Shown: in pieces, positions 16,154 through 25,608 of the stretch
How the letters are laid out: every line of letters starts with the position of its first letter
Position numbering within the stretch: the stretch's first letter is position 1
From: Owenweeksia sp048267305
Lineage (GTDB): Bacteria > Bacteroidota > Bacteroidia > Flavobacteriales > Schleiferiaceae
Direction of reading: 5' to 3'
Assembly (NCBI GenBank): GCA_048267305.1
Contig: JBLWXT010000013.1
Coordinates: forward strand, 1 to 64,000
DNA length: 64,000 bases
Notes under the pieces: generated by a model
Told to the model about the DNA's origin: nothing
Databases searched by the model: none
The model's input: the letters and a program-made list of their open reading frames with translations, nothing else
Position numbers and translations under genes: made by a program

Positions 16154-18631
16154 ATGCCAAAAAATTTAGTTATCGTTGAGTCACCGGCCAAGGCCAAAAC
16201 CATAGAAAAGTATCTTGGAAAGGACTTCCAGGTAGAATCAAGCTATGGTCATATTCGCGACTTAGTGAAGAAAGACATGGGAATTGACGTTGCCAACAAT
16301 TACGAACCTACCTACGCAATCTCAAGTGATAAAAAGGAGGTTGTAAAAAAACTAAAAGCCCTTACCAAGAAAGCAGAAACGGTATGGCTGGCATCGGATG
16401 AGGATCGCGAGGGAGAAGCCATTGCATGGCACCTTGCGGAGGCTTTAGGCCTGAATCCTGTAACAACAAATCGAATCGTTTTCCACGAAATAACCAAAGG
16501 AGCTATTGAGCGAGCCATTCAAAATCCTCGCAAGATTGATCAGAATCTGGTGGATGCGCAGCAGGCACGAAGGATACTGGACAGACTTGTTGGCTACGAA
16601 CTATCACCTGTATTATGGAAAAAAGTAAGAGCCGGCTTATCCGCAGGAAGGGTACAGTCTGTAGCGGTTCGCTTAATTGTAGAACGCGAACGCGAAATAC
16701 AAGGCTTTAAATCCAAAGCCTATTACCGCGTTGTGGGCGAATTCAAAAATCAGGATGGCAAATCATTTAAAGCCGAACTGAATAAAAAGTTTGACACCGA
16801 GAAAGAAGCCCGCGAGTTTTTAGAGAAGTGTAAGTCACACTCCTTTAATATTGCGGATATTGAAACAAAGCCCGCCAAAAAATCCCCGGCCGGCCCGTTT
16901 ACCACGTCAACATTACAGCAGGAAGCTTCGCGTAAACTTTACTTCAGCGTGGCACAAACCATGCAGGTGGCACAAAGACTTTATGAGGCTGGACTTATCA
17001 CCTACATGCGTACCGACTCGGTAAATCTGAGTAATGATGCATTGAGTGCCGCTGAGCAGGAAATAAACAAAAGCTACGGAAAGGAATATGCCAAGCGCAG
17101 GACCTATGCTACCAAAAGCAAGGGTGCGCAAGAGGCTCACGAAGCCATTCGCCCTACAGAAATGGGAAGACACTCCATTACCGGAGAATCTCAACAACAA
17201 CGTTTGTATGATTTAATCTGGAAGAGAACTTTGGCTTCACAAATGAGCGATGCCCAACTGGAACGAACTGTTCTCCGCATCAGCACCCCCGATGAGCAGC
17301 TAGAATTTGTAGCTCGTGGTGAAGTTATCAAATTTGAAGGTTTTCTTAAAGTGTATCTGGAAGGAACGGATGATGAAGATACTGAGGAACAGGAAGGAAT
17401 GCTTCCTTCAATGAAAACAGGCGAAAAGCTGATTAATGAAGCTATAATTGCGACACAACGATTTACGCAAAGCCCGGCCCGCTTTACAGAAGCCAGTCTT
17501 GTAAAAAAACTGGAAGAACTTGGCATTGGCCGTCCGTCTACCTATGCACCAACCATCAGCACCATACAGCGAAGGGAATACATTGAAAAATCCGACCTAC
17601 CAGGAACAAAGCGAGAATACTTACAGCTTACGCTGAAGGAAAGTAAAATTGAGGACAAAAAGCTCAGTGAAATAACAGGTGCTGATAAAAACAAACTAAT
17701 CCCTACGGATATCGGATCGGTAGTGAATGACTTTTTAGTAGAACATTTTAATAAGGTTTTAGACTTCAACTTCACCGCCAAGGTAGAGGAGCAGTTTGAT
17801 GAAATTGCGGCTGGAAATGAGAAATGGTCTGAAATGATTGATTCATTTTACTCAGACTTCCATCCCAATCTGGTTATGGTTGAGGAAACATCTGAGCGAG
17901 CTTCAGGCGAAAGACATTTGGGCGAAGATCCCGAAAGCGGTAAACCCGTGTTCTCAAGGATTGGCCGCTATGGTCCCATGGTGCAGATTGGTGAAGCCGA
18001 AGATGAGGAAAAACCAAAGTTTGCCAGTTTACTTAAAGGGCAATCCATAGATACCATCACTCTTGAAGAAGCGCTAAAACTCTTTGAACTACCAAAAGAT
18101 CTTGGCCAATATAAGGGCATGGACGTGGAGGTAAATATTGGTCGATTTGGACCCTATGTTAAATTTGACGGCAAATTCATTTCCCTTGATAAGGATGAGG
18201 ATCCCATGGAAGTGGATCTGGAAAGAGCCATTGAGGTAATTAAGGCCAAGGAAGAGGCTGATGCTCCGATTGGCACTTATGAAGACAAACCGATACAAAA
18301 GGGTGTTGGTCGCTTTGGCCCCTTTATTAAGTGGGATGGTATGTTTATCAATGTCAACAAAAAGTACAACTTTGACAACCTGAGTCAGGCAGATCTTGAA
18401 GAGCTTATTGAAGACAAGAAAAAGAAGGAAATAGAAAAAGTACTTCAAAACTGGCCCGAAAAAGGAATTCGAATTGAAAAGGCCCGCTGGGGAAGATCCA
18501 ATATCATTAAGGGGAAAACCAAGGTTGAGCTTGCCAAAACCGTGGATGCCACCAAAATGACTCTGGAAGAGGCAGAAGCAATTCTTGAAAAGGCAGGAGC
18601 AAAAACCAAAAAAGCCCGGGCTAAGAAATGA
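16154..18631 (+). CDS. topA: DNA topoisomerase I (type IA)
   Basis: 825 residues from the ATG at 16154 (MPKNLVIVESPAKAKTI). The TOPRIM domain has the acidic triad in ASDEDREGEAIAWHL. The catalytic tyrosine is Tyr284 in LITYMRTDS. In place of zinc fingers the C-terminus has repeated GRFGP-type units (GRYGPMVQIG, GRFGPYVKFDG, GRFGPFIKWDG), the usual Bacteroidota form. It relaxes negative supercoils in the nucleoid. The 114 bases of open frame upstream of this ATG include the promoter region and are not coding. The stop overlaps the next gene by four bases. Confidence 0.97.
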   Translation: MPKNLVIVESPAKAKTIEKYLGKDFQVESSYGHIRDLVKKDMGIDVANNYEPTYAISSDKKEVVKKLKALTKKAETVWLASDEDREGEAIAWHLAEALGLNPVTTNRIVFHEITKGAIERAIQNPRKIDQNLVDAQQARRILDRLVGYELSPVLWKKVRAGLSAGRVQSVAVRLIVEREREIQGFKSKAYYRVVGEFKNQDGKSFKAELNKKFDTEKEAREFLEKCKSHSFNIADIETKPAKKSPAGPFTTSTLQQEASRKLYFSVAQTMQVAQRLYEAGLITYMRTDSVNLSNDALSAAEQEINKSYGKEYAKRRTYATKSKGAQEAHEAIRPTEMGRHSITGESQQQRLYDLIWKRTLASQMSDAQLERTVLRISTPDEQLEFVARGEVIKFEGFLKVYLEGTDDEDTEEQEGMLPSMKTGEKLINEAIIATQRFTQSPARFTEASLVKKLEELGIGRPSTYAPTISTIQRREYIEKSDLPGTKREYLQLTLKESKIEDKKLSEITGADKNKLIPTDIGSVVNDFLVEHFNKVLDFNFTAKVEEQFDEIAAGNEKWSEMIDSFYSDFHPNLVMVEETSERASGERHLGEDPESGKPVFSRIGRYGPMVQIGEAEDEEKPKFASLLKGQSIDTITLEEALKLFELPKDLGQYKGMDVEVNIGRFGPYVKFDGKFISLDKDEDPMEVDLERAIEVIKAKEEADAPIGTYEDKPIQKGVGRFGPFIKWDGMFINVNKKYNFDNLSQADLEELIEDKKKKEIEKVLQNWPEKGIRIEKARWGRSNIIKGKTKVELAKTVDATKMTLEEAEAILEKAGAKTKKARAKK

Positions 18632-19803
18632 ATCTGGAAGACTTCCTTTCCCCGGTAAGGGACAGCATACTGGATTTTAACGATAAAAAATGGCATCCTC
18701 AATCTATCGCATCCAACCTAAGGATACATCGCGAAGTAGAAGGAATGCCGGATTTAACAGGAGTGAAACTTGCCCTACTGGGGGTGGTTGAAGATCGTGG
18801 ATCCGTAAAAAACAAAGGCTGCAAATCTGCAGCTGATGAAGTTCGTCACCATCTGTACTCCCTCTATTGCGGAAAATGGAAGGCTGATATGGCCGACCTT
18901 GGCAACCTTTATCCCGGAGAATCTCTGATAGACACCCACAGCGCTCTACGCGAGGTATGCTACGAACTAATCAAGGCAGACATCATACCCATTATTATAG
19001 GAGGCAGCCAGGACATGACCTTTGCCAACTACCGGGCATATGACAGACTGGAGCAAACCGTAAACCTGGTTAGTATCGACTCACGGTTCGATCTGGGTTC
19101 TCAGGAAAGCGAATTAAACTCAGGCAACTTCCTAAGCCATGTAATACTCAAAAAGCCCTACATCCTTTTTAACTACAGCAACATTGGCTACCAAACCTAT
19201 TTTGTTAATCAGGAGGAAATCGACCTGATGGAGCAAATGTACTTTGACATCCACCGGCTGGGAATCTTCAAAAGAAATTTGGCAGAAGCTGAGCCTATTT
19301 TAAGAGATGCAGATATTGTGAGCTTCGACATCTCCGCCATTCGCCACCCTGATGCACCCGGCAATTCAAATTCCTCGCCCAATGGCTTTGATGGAGAAGA
19401 GGCCTGTGCACTGAGCAGATACGCAGGCATAAGTGACAAGGTTTCCTCCTTCGGTATTTATGAATGTAATCCATCCAACGATTTTAATGGTCAAACAGCT
19501 CACCTACTGGCGCAAATGATATGGTATTTTGTGGAGGGTTACAATTCCCGCAAGGGAGATTATCCGTTTGCAACTAAGGAGGATTACCAAAAATTCACGG
19601 TTTTGATTGATGAAGGCGACCATGAACTTGTTTTTTACAAAAGTCCTCTCAGCGAACGCTGGTGGATAGAAGTAAGTTCTATAGACAACCGCAATGGAAT
19701 GGAAAGACACAAGCTAATTCCCTGTTCTTACGAAGATTACCAAAAAGCCTGCGAAAACGAAACTCCCGTAAGATGGTGGCAGGCTATGAAAAAAAACATT
19801 TAA
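18628..19803 (+). CDS. Arginase/formimidoylglutamase-fold protein, metal site degraded
   Basis: 391 residues with the ureohydrolase fold, annotated in relatives as formimidoylglutamase. The metal motifs are altered: GGDHS is GGSQD (125-129, His to Gln), DAHxD is DSRFD (151-155, His to Arg), and SxDxD is SFDIS (232-236, second Asp to Ser). Three of six manganese ligands are thus replaced, so catalysis is unlikely. About 80 extra C-terminal residues follow the core. The ATG overlaps the topA stop (ATGA), and the type IX secretion genes follow after 129 bases. A structural or regulatory role is possible. No other histidine-degradation gene is nearby. Confidence 0.82.
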   Translation: MNLEDFLSPVRDSILDFNDKKWHPQSIASNLRIHREVEGMPDLTGVKLALLGVVEDRGSVKNKGCKSAADEVRHHLYSLYCGKWKADMADLGNLYPGESLIDTHSALREVCYELIKADIIPIIIGGSQDMTFANYRAYDRLEQTVNLVSIDSRFDLGSQESELNSGNFLSHVILKKPYILFNYSNIGYQTYFVNQEEIDLMEQMYFDIHRLGIFKRNLAEAEPILRDADIVSFDISAIRHPDAPGNSNSSPNGFDGEEACALSRYAGISDKVSSFGIYECNPSNDFNGQTAHLLAQMIWYFVEGYNSRKGDYPFATKEDYQKFTVLIDEGDHELVFYKSPLSERWWIEVSSIDNRNGMERHKLIPCSYEDYQKACENETPVRWWQAMKKNI

Positions 19804-19882
19804 CATTACACTGTTTTTCGCTGAACGCATCAAGAAATTCGTTAAATTTTTAAGCTAATCAACATTTTTTTGTTCAAAATTT

Positions 19883-19890
19883 TATCTTTG
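19883..19890 (+). promoter_or_regulatory. Promoter -7 element for porP-gldKLMN
   Basis: TATCTTTG matches TAnnTTTG exactly, 43 bases before the porP-like ATG at 19933. A clear -33 TTG at proper spacing is not seen. It is the only good box between the arginase-fold gene and the secretion operon. Confidence 0.5.
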
Positions 19891-19932
19891 GTGGTTCCTA
19901 ACAAGGACTAAAAGTAAAATGAATCCCACTTT

Positions 19933-20880
19933 ATGAGGAAAATCTACTTGGTTATTTTCTCCTGTTTTGCCCTAACCGGCTTAGCCCAACAGGATTTACA
20001 GTTTACCCAATTTCAGTTCAACCGGATTTACTACAACCCCGGGGTTGCTGGTAGCGGTGGTGCTATATGTATCAATGGCGTTCATCGTAGCCAATGGGTA
20101 GGATTTGAAGGAGCTCCAACTTCTCAGAATATCAACGCCAACATACCATTAAAGTTTTTACACGGTGGACTTTCCGTTAAAATCGCCAACGATCAAATCG
20201 GATATTTCCAGAATATAAATGCAGGTCTTGGATATGCGTTTCAGTTTAATCTTGGAAATGGAACACTGGGTGCCGGATTTTCTGCCAATGTAACCACCCA
20301 AACCGTTAGTAATGCAGACTGGATTGCTCCTGACGGTACCAACGGATCAGGTGATTTTGGCATTGCTCAGTCGGGCGCTACTGGTGTAGGCTTTGATATG
20401 GACTTTGGAATCTACTACCAATCACCCACTATATGGGCCGGTGTTTCTTCAACAAGATTACTTGAAACAGCTACTCCGTATACTTCTGCCCTAAATTCGT
20501 TTACCACCTTCTACAACAGAAGACATTATTATATAATGGGAGGATACAACTATGATTTAAGCGGAACCAACATTCAGCTGCAACCCTCTCTTTTACTCAA
20601 AACAGACCTCGCTGCCTCATCCGTAGTGGACGTAAACTTAACAGCCTTATACAATAACAAACTTTGGGGAGGCGTTAGTTACAGACTTACGGAAGCAGTA
20701 GCCATAAATATTGGGTACCAATTTTCAAAATCATTAAAAGCCGGATACTCCTATGATATACCGATTACTGATATTTCTTCACAGGGTGGAGGTAGTCACG
20801 AGATATTCCTGAGTTACTGCTTTAAGATCGAAAGACCACCTAAACCACCGGGTAGTTATAAAGATCCTAGGTTTATGTAA
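19933..20880 (+). CDS. PorP/SprF-family type IX secretion outer-membrane protein
   Basis: 315 residues with a signal peptide ending TGLAQQ. The family signature follows: DLQFTQFQFNRIYYNPGVAG and HRSQWVGFEGAPTSQN, then alternating strands of an outer-membrane barrel ending in a proline-rich tail. PorP in Porphyromonas is a type IX component and links to PorE; SprF is its Flavobacterium relative needed for SprB export. Its place directly before gldK matches the porP-porK order. I leave the symbol open because PorP and SprF paralogs are numerous. Confidence 0.92.
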   Translation: MRKIYLVIFSCFALTGLAQQDLQFTQFQFNRIYYNPGVAGSGGAICINGVHRSQWVGFEGAPTSQNINANIPLKFLHGGLSVKIANDQIGYFQNINAGLGYAFQFNLGNGTLGAGFSANVTTQTVSNADWIAPDGTNGSGDFGIAQSGATGVGFDMDFGIYYQSPTIWAGVSSTRLLETATPYTSALNSFTTFYNRRHYYIMGGYNYDLSGTNIQLQPSLLLKTDLAASSVVDVNLTALYNNKLWGGVSYRLTEAVAINIGYQFSKSLKAGYSYDIPITDISSQGGGSHEIFLSYCFKIERPPKPPGSYKDPRFM

Positions 20881-20956
20881 TTAAATTTATGTATTATAGC
20901 CCCCCCAAATTGACTGAAACTGTTTGAAAATCAACGTGAAATTAACACTCTAGGAA

Positions 20957-22378
20957 ATGAAAAGACTCATAATCATAATGTTTGCCGCATCTTTTTTGAT
21001 GATGTCATGCAGCAGCAATGACCGTGGCGAGCTAGTTGGTGTTCAGGATCGCCCAACGTGGTATCCATCAGAGCCTTATGGCATGGTGTTTATCCCTCAG
21101 GGATCTTTTAACATGGGTAATGCCGATCAGGACGTACCCAACAGCACCATTTCGCCCACTAAAACCATCTCGGTTTCCTCTTTTTGGATCGACCAAACAG
21201 AAATTACCAATAATGAGTACCGCCAGTTTGTTTACTGGGTTAGGGATTCTATTGCGAGATATCGCCTTGGTGAAGATGAACTGGTAGAAGGATATGAATT
21301 CATTGATGTGAATAACATGGATGATCCAACCTTCTTTCAGGAATATGTTCAAATGAACTATCCTGACTCCATGCAAAAGCATATAAACTGGGATCCTTAC
21401 CTCGAATGGCGTACAGACAGGTATCCATCGGCCGAGTACACGGAAATAATAGAAAGCATGTATTTGCCTCCAGAGGAAATGTTTATGGGAAGACGTATGC
21501 TAGATACTCGTCAGTTGAATTATGTTTACTACACCCTAAACAGACAACGTGCAGCAAGCCGCAGCAACCGAGTAGTATTTGATTATACAGATACAGATCA
21601 AGATGGAGAATACTTCTCCTATCGTGAGTACATCAAGGAAAATAAGGAAATTTCAAATAGAAGTTCCTTCTTTGATGGTGCCATCATCAATGTTTATCCC
21701 GATACCTTGGCCTGGGTTCATGACTTCACCTATAGCTACAACGACCCTATGCATGACAAGTACTTTTGGCACCCTGCATATGATGACTATCCCGTAGTTG
21801 GTGTTAGCTGGAAACAGGCAGTGGCCTTTTGTAACTGGAGAACAAAGTATCGTCATGAATTTTTGAGAAAGAATCAGCAAATTGCCGAGCAGGAATTCCG
21901 TCTTCCAACAGAAGGTGAATGGGAATATGCCGCAAGAGGTGGTCAGGACAACATGACCTATCCATGGGGTGGTCCTTATACCATGAACAGCTCTGGTTGT
22001 TATTTGGGTAACTTTAAACCTCGCAGAGGAAACCTTGTAGCTGACGGTGGCTTTTACCCTGTGGTATCCACTGCCTATGCACCAAACGGATTCAATCTGT
22101 ACAACATGGCCGGAAACGTGTCTGAATGGACTAGCACTGCCTTTGATGCTGCATCATATTACTACATTAGTGACATCAATGCCAACTTTGAATACAATGC
22201 TTATGAAAGCGATGACGAAACCTTAAAGAGAAAAGTTATTCGCGGAGGAAGCTGGAAGGATGTAGCCTACTACATGCAGGTTAGCACACGTGACTACGAA
22301 TATCAGGATACCGCAAAATCCTATGTTGGTTTCAGAACAGTACAAAGCTTCCTTGGAAGAGATATCAAAGACTTTTAA
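20957..22378 (+). CDS. gldK: Type IX secretion lipoprotein GldK/PorK
   Basis: 473 residues. Lipobox LMMSC gives the lipidated cysteine at residue 18. The rest is a formylglycine-generating-enzyme-like (sulfatase-modifying) fold: GMVFIPQGSFNMGN, FWIDQTEITNNEYRQFV, VVGVSWKQAVAFCNWR, RLPTEGEWEYAARGG, NGFNLYNMAGNVSEWT and the closing RGGSWKD. GldK forms the periplasmic outer-membrane ring with GldN. First of four core genes transcribed together. No catalytic role is expected. Confidence 0.97.
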   Translation: MKRLIIIMFAASFLMMSCSSNDRGELVGVQDRPTWYPSEPYGMVFIPQGSFNMGNADQDVPNSTISPTKTISVSSFWIDQTEITNNEYRQFVYWVRDSIARYRLGEDELVEGYEFIDVNNMDDPTFFQEYVQMNYPDSMQKHINWDPYLEWRTDRYPSAEYTEIIESMYLPPEEMFMGRRMLDTRQLNYVYYTLNRQRAASRSNRVVFDYTDTDQDGEYFSYREYIKENKEISNRSSFFDGAIINVYPDTLAWVHDFTYSYNDPMHDKYFWHPAYDDYPVVGVSWKQAVAFCNWRTKYRHEFLRKNQQIAEQEFRLPTEGEWEYAARGGQDNMTYPWGGPYTMNSSGCYLGNFKPRRGNLVADGGFYPVVSTAYAPNGFNLYNMAGNVSEWTSTAFDAASYYYISDINANFEYNAYESDDETLKRKVIRGGSWKDVAYYMQVSTRDYEYQDTAKSYVGFRTVQSFLGRDIKDF

Positions 22379-22435
22379 TTAACCTATTTCACACTAACAA
22401 ACACTCTCTAAATTAATTTTTAAAAATTCACAACT

Positions 22436-23113
22436 ATGGCATTAATTGATGTAAACAGCAAAAGATTTAAGAATTTCATGGCGAAACTTTACGGATGGGG
22501 AGCCGCTATTGTAATTCTTGGGGCGATGTTTAAAATTCTTCACCTTCCTGGCGCTGACCCAATGCTTATCATTGGTCTTACTACAGAAGCTGTGATTTTC
22601 TTCTTCTCTGCATTTGAAAAGCCACATGAAGAATATGACTGGTCTTTGGTTTACCCTGAACTTGCCGGTATGGATGATCCTGATGCTGATGAATACAGTG
22701 CAACTGCTACCAACAACCGTCTTTCTCCAACTCAAGAGCTAGATAAAATGTTGGAGGATGCCAAGATTGATGGCGCCCTAATCGAAAGTTTAGGTACAGG
22801 CTTGAGAAATTTTGGTGATGCTGCCAGCAAACTAAATGACACAGTTGACGCTGCTGCTGCTACAAAAGAATATGGTGAGCAACTTTCACTGGCTTCTAAA
22901 AATATGGAGTCGCTAAATGCCCTTTATGCCGTTCAGCTTGAAAGCTCAGCTAACCATATGGAAGCTCAAAATGCTATCATCACCAATTTGACCAACACTA
23001 TCAATGATTCTGAAAAATTGAGTTCAGAGGTATCTTCATTGGCCACCAACATGGGCAAATTGAATAATGTATATGGTGGTATGTTATCAGCCATGAACAT
23101 TAATAAGAACTAG
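22436..23113 (+). CDS. gldL: Type IX secretion motor protein GldL/PorL
   Basis: 225 residues. Two membrane helices near the N-terminus contain WGAAIVILGAMFKILHLPGA (21-40) and PMLIIGLTTEAVIFFFSAFE; the rest is a cytoplasmic helical domain. GldL pentamers surround a GldM dimer and turn proton flow into rotation that powers type IX secretion and gliding. The start MALIDVNSKRFKNF is typical. It lies 57 bases after gldK. Confidence 0.97.
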   Translation: MALIDVNSKRFKNFMAKLYGWGAAIVILGAMFKILHLPGADPMLIIGLTTEAVIFFFSAFEKPHEEYDWSLVYPELAGMDDPDADEYSATATNNRLSPTQELDKMLEDAKIDGALIESLGTGLRNFGDAASKLNDTVDAAAATKEYGEQLSLASKNMESLNALYAVQLESSANHMEAQNAIITNLTNTINDSEKLSSEVSSLATNMGKLNNVYGGMLSAMNINKN

Positions 23114-23162
23114 TAACAGAAAAGCATCTAATTCACTAAAACTTATATAGTACTTAAATACT

Positions 23163-24686
23163 ATGGCTGGAGGAAAACAAACACCAAGGCAGAAGATGAT
23201 TAACATGATGTATCTCGTGTTAACAGCGCTTCTTGCCCTAAACATATCGAAAGACATCCTTGATGCATTAACTAAGCTGAACACCAGCTTAGAAGGGACT
23301 GTGCAAACTGTAGAAAGTAAAAATTCAGATATTTATACTGCTTTTACTGCTGCTGCTGCTGAAAACCCTGCTAAAGCAAAAGAATGGAAGGATAAGGCCT
23401 TTGCTGTAAAGGCTCAATCGCAAGATCTTTTCGATTTTATCGCTAAGCTTAAAACCGATTTGATTGAAGTTAGTGGAGGAACAGACGAAGAAGGAAACCC
23501 TAAAAGTTTAGATCAACGTTCAAAACCTGCGAATTATCTTTTAAATCAAAAAAATGCAACCGTTTTAAAGGAGAACATTGAAAAGTATCGCGCAGAGCTG
23601 CTGAAATATGCTGCAGGCAATACTCAGATGGAAGCTGCCATAAAACAGACATTTGATACCGGTAAACAAAAAGTAGGCGAGGATGGCGTTGAAGTAGATT
23701 GGGAAAATGCAAATTTTGAGCACTTCCCTCTCGCTGCTATTCTTCCTTTCCTTACTGATATTCAGGCTAAAGTCAGAAATACAGAATCTGATGTTATCAG
23801 TCTTCTCCAAAAGAATATTGGTGCCTCTGATTTAACCTTTACAGGTATTCGTCCCATCGTAATGCCTAAGTCTACCTACGTTACTCAGGGTGACGAATAT
23901 GAAGCTCAGGTATTTGTAGCTGCGTATGACGACACCCAGGAACCGACTATCACCATTAATGGAACTCCTTTAGCTCCTGAGCAAATACAGGGCGGTATCG
24001 GTACCGTTAGGTTTAAGGCAGGAAGTGTTGGTACTCAAAAATGGGCCGGGGTGATAAAAATCGAACAAATGGGTAAAGAACCCATTGAAGTTCCTGTAGA
24101 AGGCGAATATACCGTTGCCCCTCCTACTGCTGTTATCTCTCCCACCAAAATGAACGTACTTTATCGTGGTGTTGATAACCCATTGGAAATCGGAGTACCG
24201 GGTGTTGATCCATCAAAAATAATTGTAGGAGGACCTGGTGTTAGTGGTTCTAACGGACAATACATGGCTAACGTAACCAATGTTAACGGAAAGGAAATAA
24301 ACATCTCTGTTTCCGTTAAGGAAGAGGATGGCTCTACCCGCTCTGTAGGCTCAAAAGCCTTTAGAATTAAAGGTGTACCACCTGCTCAGGGAACGATATA
24401 TAAAAGACCAGGAGGAACTTATTCCAAGAATGCAGTGAGTGCTGCTACCATCGAGGCCTCTCTTCCTGACTTTCCTTTTGACTTAGACTTAACCGTAACT
24501 TCATTTGAAGTGGCGATTCCCGGATTTCCACCAGAAGTGATCCGTGGTAATAAACTAACTCAGAATGCCAAGGATCGTATCGCCAGACTTAAGCCCGGTT
24601 CACCAGTTACCTTTAGAGATATACAAGCACGTGGGCCCAAAGGGCTAAAAGTTACTGCAAGCAGTATCTCAGTTGACGTAAACTAA
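23163..24686 (+). CDS. gldM: Type IX secretion motor protein GldM/PorM
   Basis: 507 residues. The N-terminal signature MAGGKQTPRQKMINMMYLV leads into the single membrane helix (about 15-34) that pairs with GldL, followed by a long periplasmic part of four domains ending in KVTASSISVDVN. GldM spans the periplasm and transmits torque from GldL to the GldK/GldN ring. Length agrees with the family (about 510-520). It lies 49 bases after gldL. Confidence 0.97.
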   Translation: MAGGKQTPRQKMINMMYLVLTALLALNISKDILDALTKLNTSLEGTVQTVESKNSDIYTAFTAAAAENPAKAKEWKDKAFAVKAQSQDLFDFIAKLKTDLIEVSGGTDEEGNPKSLDQRSKPANYLLNQKNATVLKENIEKYRAELLKYAAGNTQMEAAIKQTFDTGKQKVGEDGVEVDWENANFEHFPLAAILPFLTDIQAKVRNTESDVISLLQKNIGASDLTFTGIRPIVMPKSTYVTQGDEYEAQVFVAAYDDTQEPTITINGTPLAPEQIQGGIGTVRFKAGSVGTQKWAGVIKIEQMGKEPIEVPVEGEYTVAPPTAVISPTKMNVLYRGVDNPLEIGVPGVDPSKIIVGGPGVSGSNGQYMANVTNVNGKEINISVSVKEEDGSTRSVGSKAFRIKGVPPAQGTIYKRPGGTYSKNAVSAATIEASLPDFPFDLDLTVTSFEVAIPGFPPEVIRGNKLTQNAKDRIARLKPGSPVTFRDIQARGPKGLKVTASSISVDVN

Positions 24687-24699
24687 ACGTTTAAGGATT

Positions 24700-25536
24700 A
24701 TGAAAAGATTAGCATTTGGACTCTTTATTGTATTTGGGATACTGGGATCTTCAGTATCACAGGCTCAGGTATTAACCCCTCAGGACGATGGTATTATCCC
24801 TGACCCTCCCAAACACCATCACCACAATCAGGTTTTTCCTTACCCTTACCTTAGGGAGTCAGACCTTATGTGGAGTACCAGACATTGGGAGCGTATCGAC
24901 CTTAGGGAAAAGATAAATCTGCATCTTTATTATCCTGTTGTGCCTCTTCCGGATCGCAAGAGTCTCTTTGAGGTATTAGTTGACGGTATTTTAAAAGAAG
25001 GAACCATAGTAGAAGTATTTGCTGATGACCGCTTTGAAATTCCATTGACCACCCAACAGGTAGAACGCTACACTTCTAAGATTGACACTACATTTGATCC
25101 TGATGATCCTCGTATCATTTTGCTTATTGACACCATCAAGATTACCTCAAAGGATGTTTTAGCCTATGAGATTAAATCCGACTGGTTTTTCGACAAGCAA
25201 CGTGGAGAAATGAAAAACAGAATTATTGGCTTATCTCCATTGGTGAGAAACCCGGTAACTCAGGATGTTTACAACCTGTTTTGGGTATGGTTTCCGGACG
25301 CACGCTATGCCATGGCTACTCATACCGCTTTTAATGGGCAAAACAATAATTTTCGCCTAACCTTTGATCAGATATTTCATTTGAGATATTTTAACTCCGT
25401 AATCTATAAACAGAATAATGTTTATGATAGGAAGATTAAGGAATACAAGCAAAATTCTCCTTTAGAGCAATTATTAGAAGCGCAAAGAATCAAAGAACAG
25501 CTTCGCGATATGGAGCATGACCTTTGGGAATACTAA
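24700..25536 (+). CDS. gldN: Type IX secretion protein GldN/PorN
   Basis: 278 residues with a signal peptide ending SQAQ. Family marks include LRESDLMWSTRHWERIDLREKIN, LYYPVVPLPDRKSLFEVL and the C-terminal YKQNSPLEQLLEAQRIKEQLRDMEHDLWEY-type tail. GldN binds GldK and GldM in the periplasm. A His-rich stretch (KHHHH) follows the signal peptide. It lies 13 bases after gldM; the strong hairpin at 25564-25594 ends the operon. Confidence 0.96.
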   Translation: MKRLAFGLFIVFGILGSSVSQAQVLTPQDDGIIPDPPKHHHHNQVFPYPYLRESDLMWSTRHWERIDLREKINLHLYYPVVPLPDRKSLFEVLVDGILKEGTIVEVFADDRFEIPLTTQQVERYTSKIDTTFDPDDPRIILLIDTIKITSKDVLAYEIKSDWFFDKQRGEMKNRIIGLSPLVRNPVTQDVYNLFWVWFPDARYAMATHTAFNGQNNNFRLTFDQIFHLRYFNSVIYKQNNVYDRKIKEYKQNSPLEQLLEAQRIKEQLRDMEHDLWEY

Positions 25537-25563
25537 AAAAAATTTCCAACTAATTAAATATTT

Positions 25564-25594
25564 AAAGCCCTTTTGAAATTCAAAAGGGCTTTTA
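25564..25594 (+). terminator. gldKLMN operon terminator
   Basis: AAAGCCCTTTTGAA is followed by TTCAAAAGGGCTTT, a stem of at least 13 bp with almost no loop, and then by TTTATTTTT on the plus strand. It lies 28 bases after the gldN stop and just upstream of the oxidoreductase gene. Confidence 0.88.
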
Positions 25595-25608
25595 TTTTTA
25601 CAGACAAT

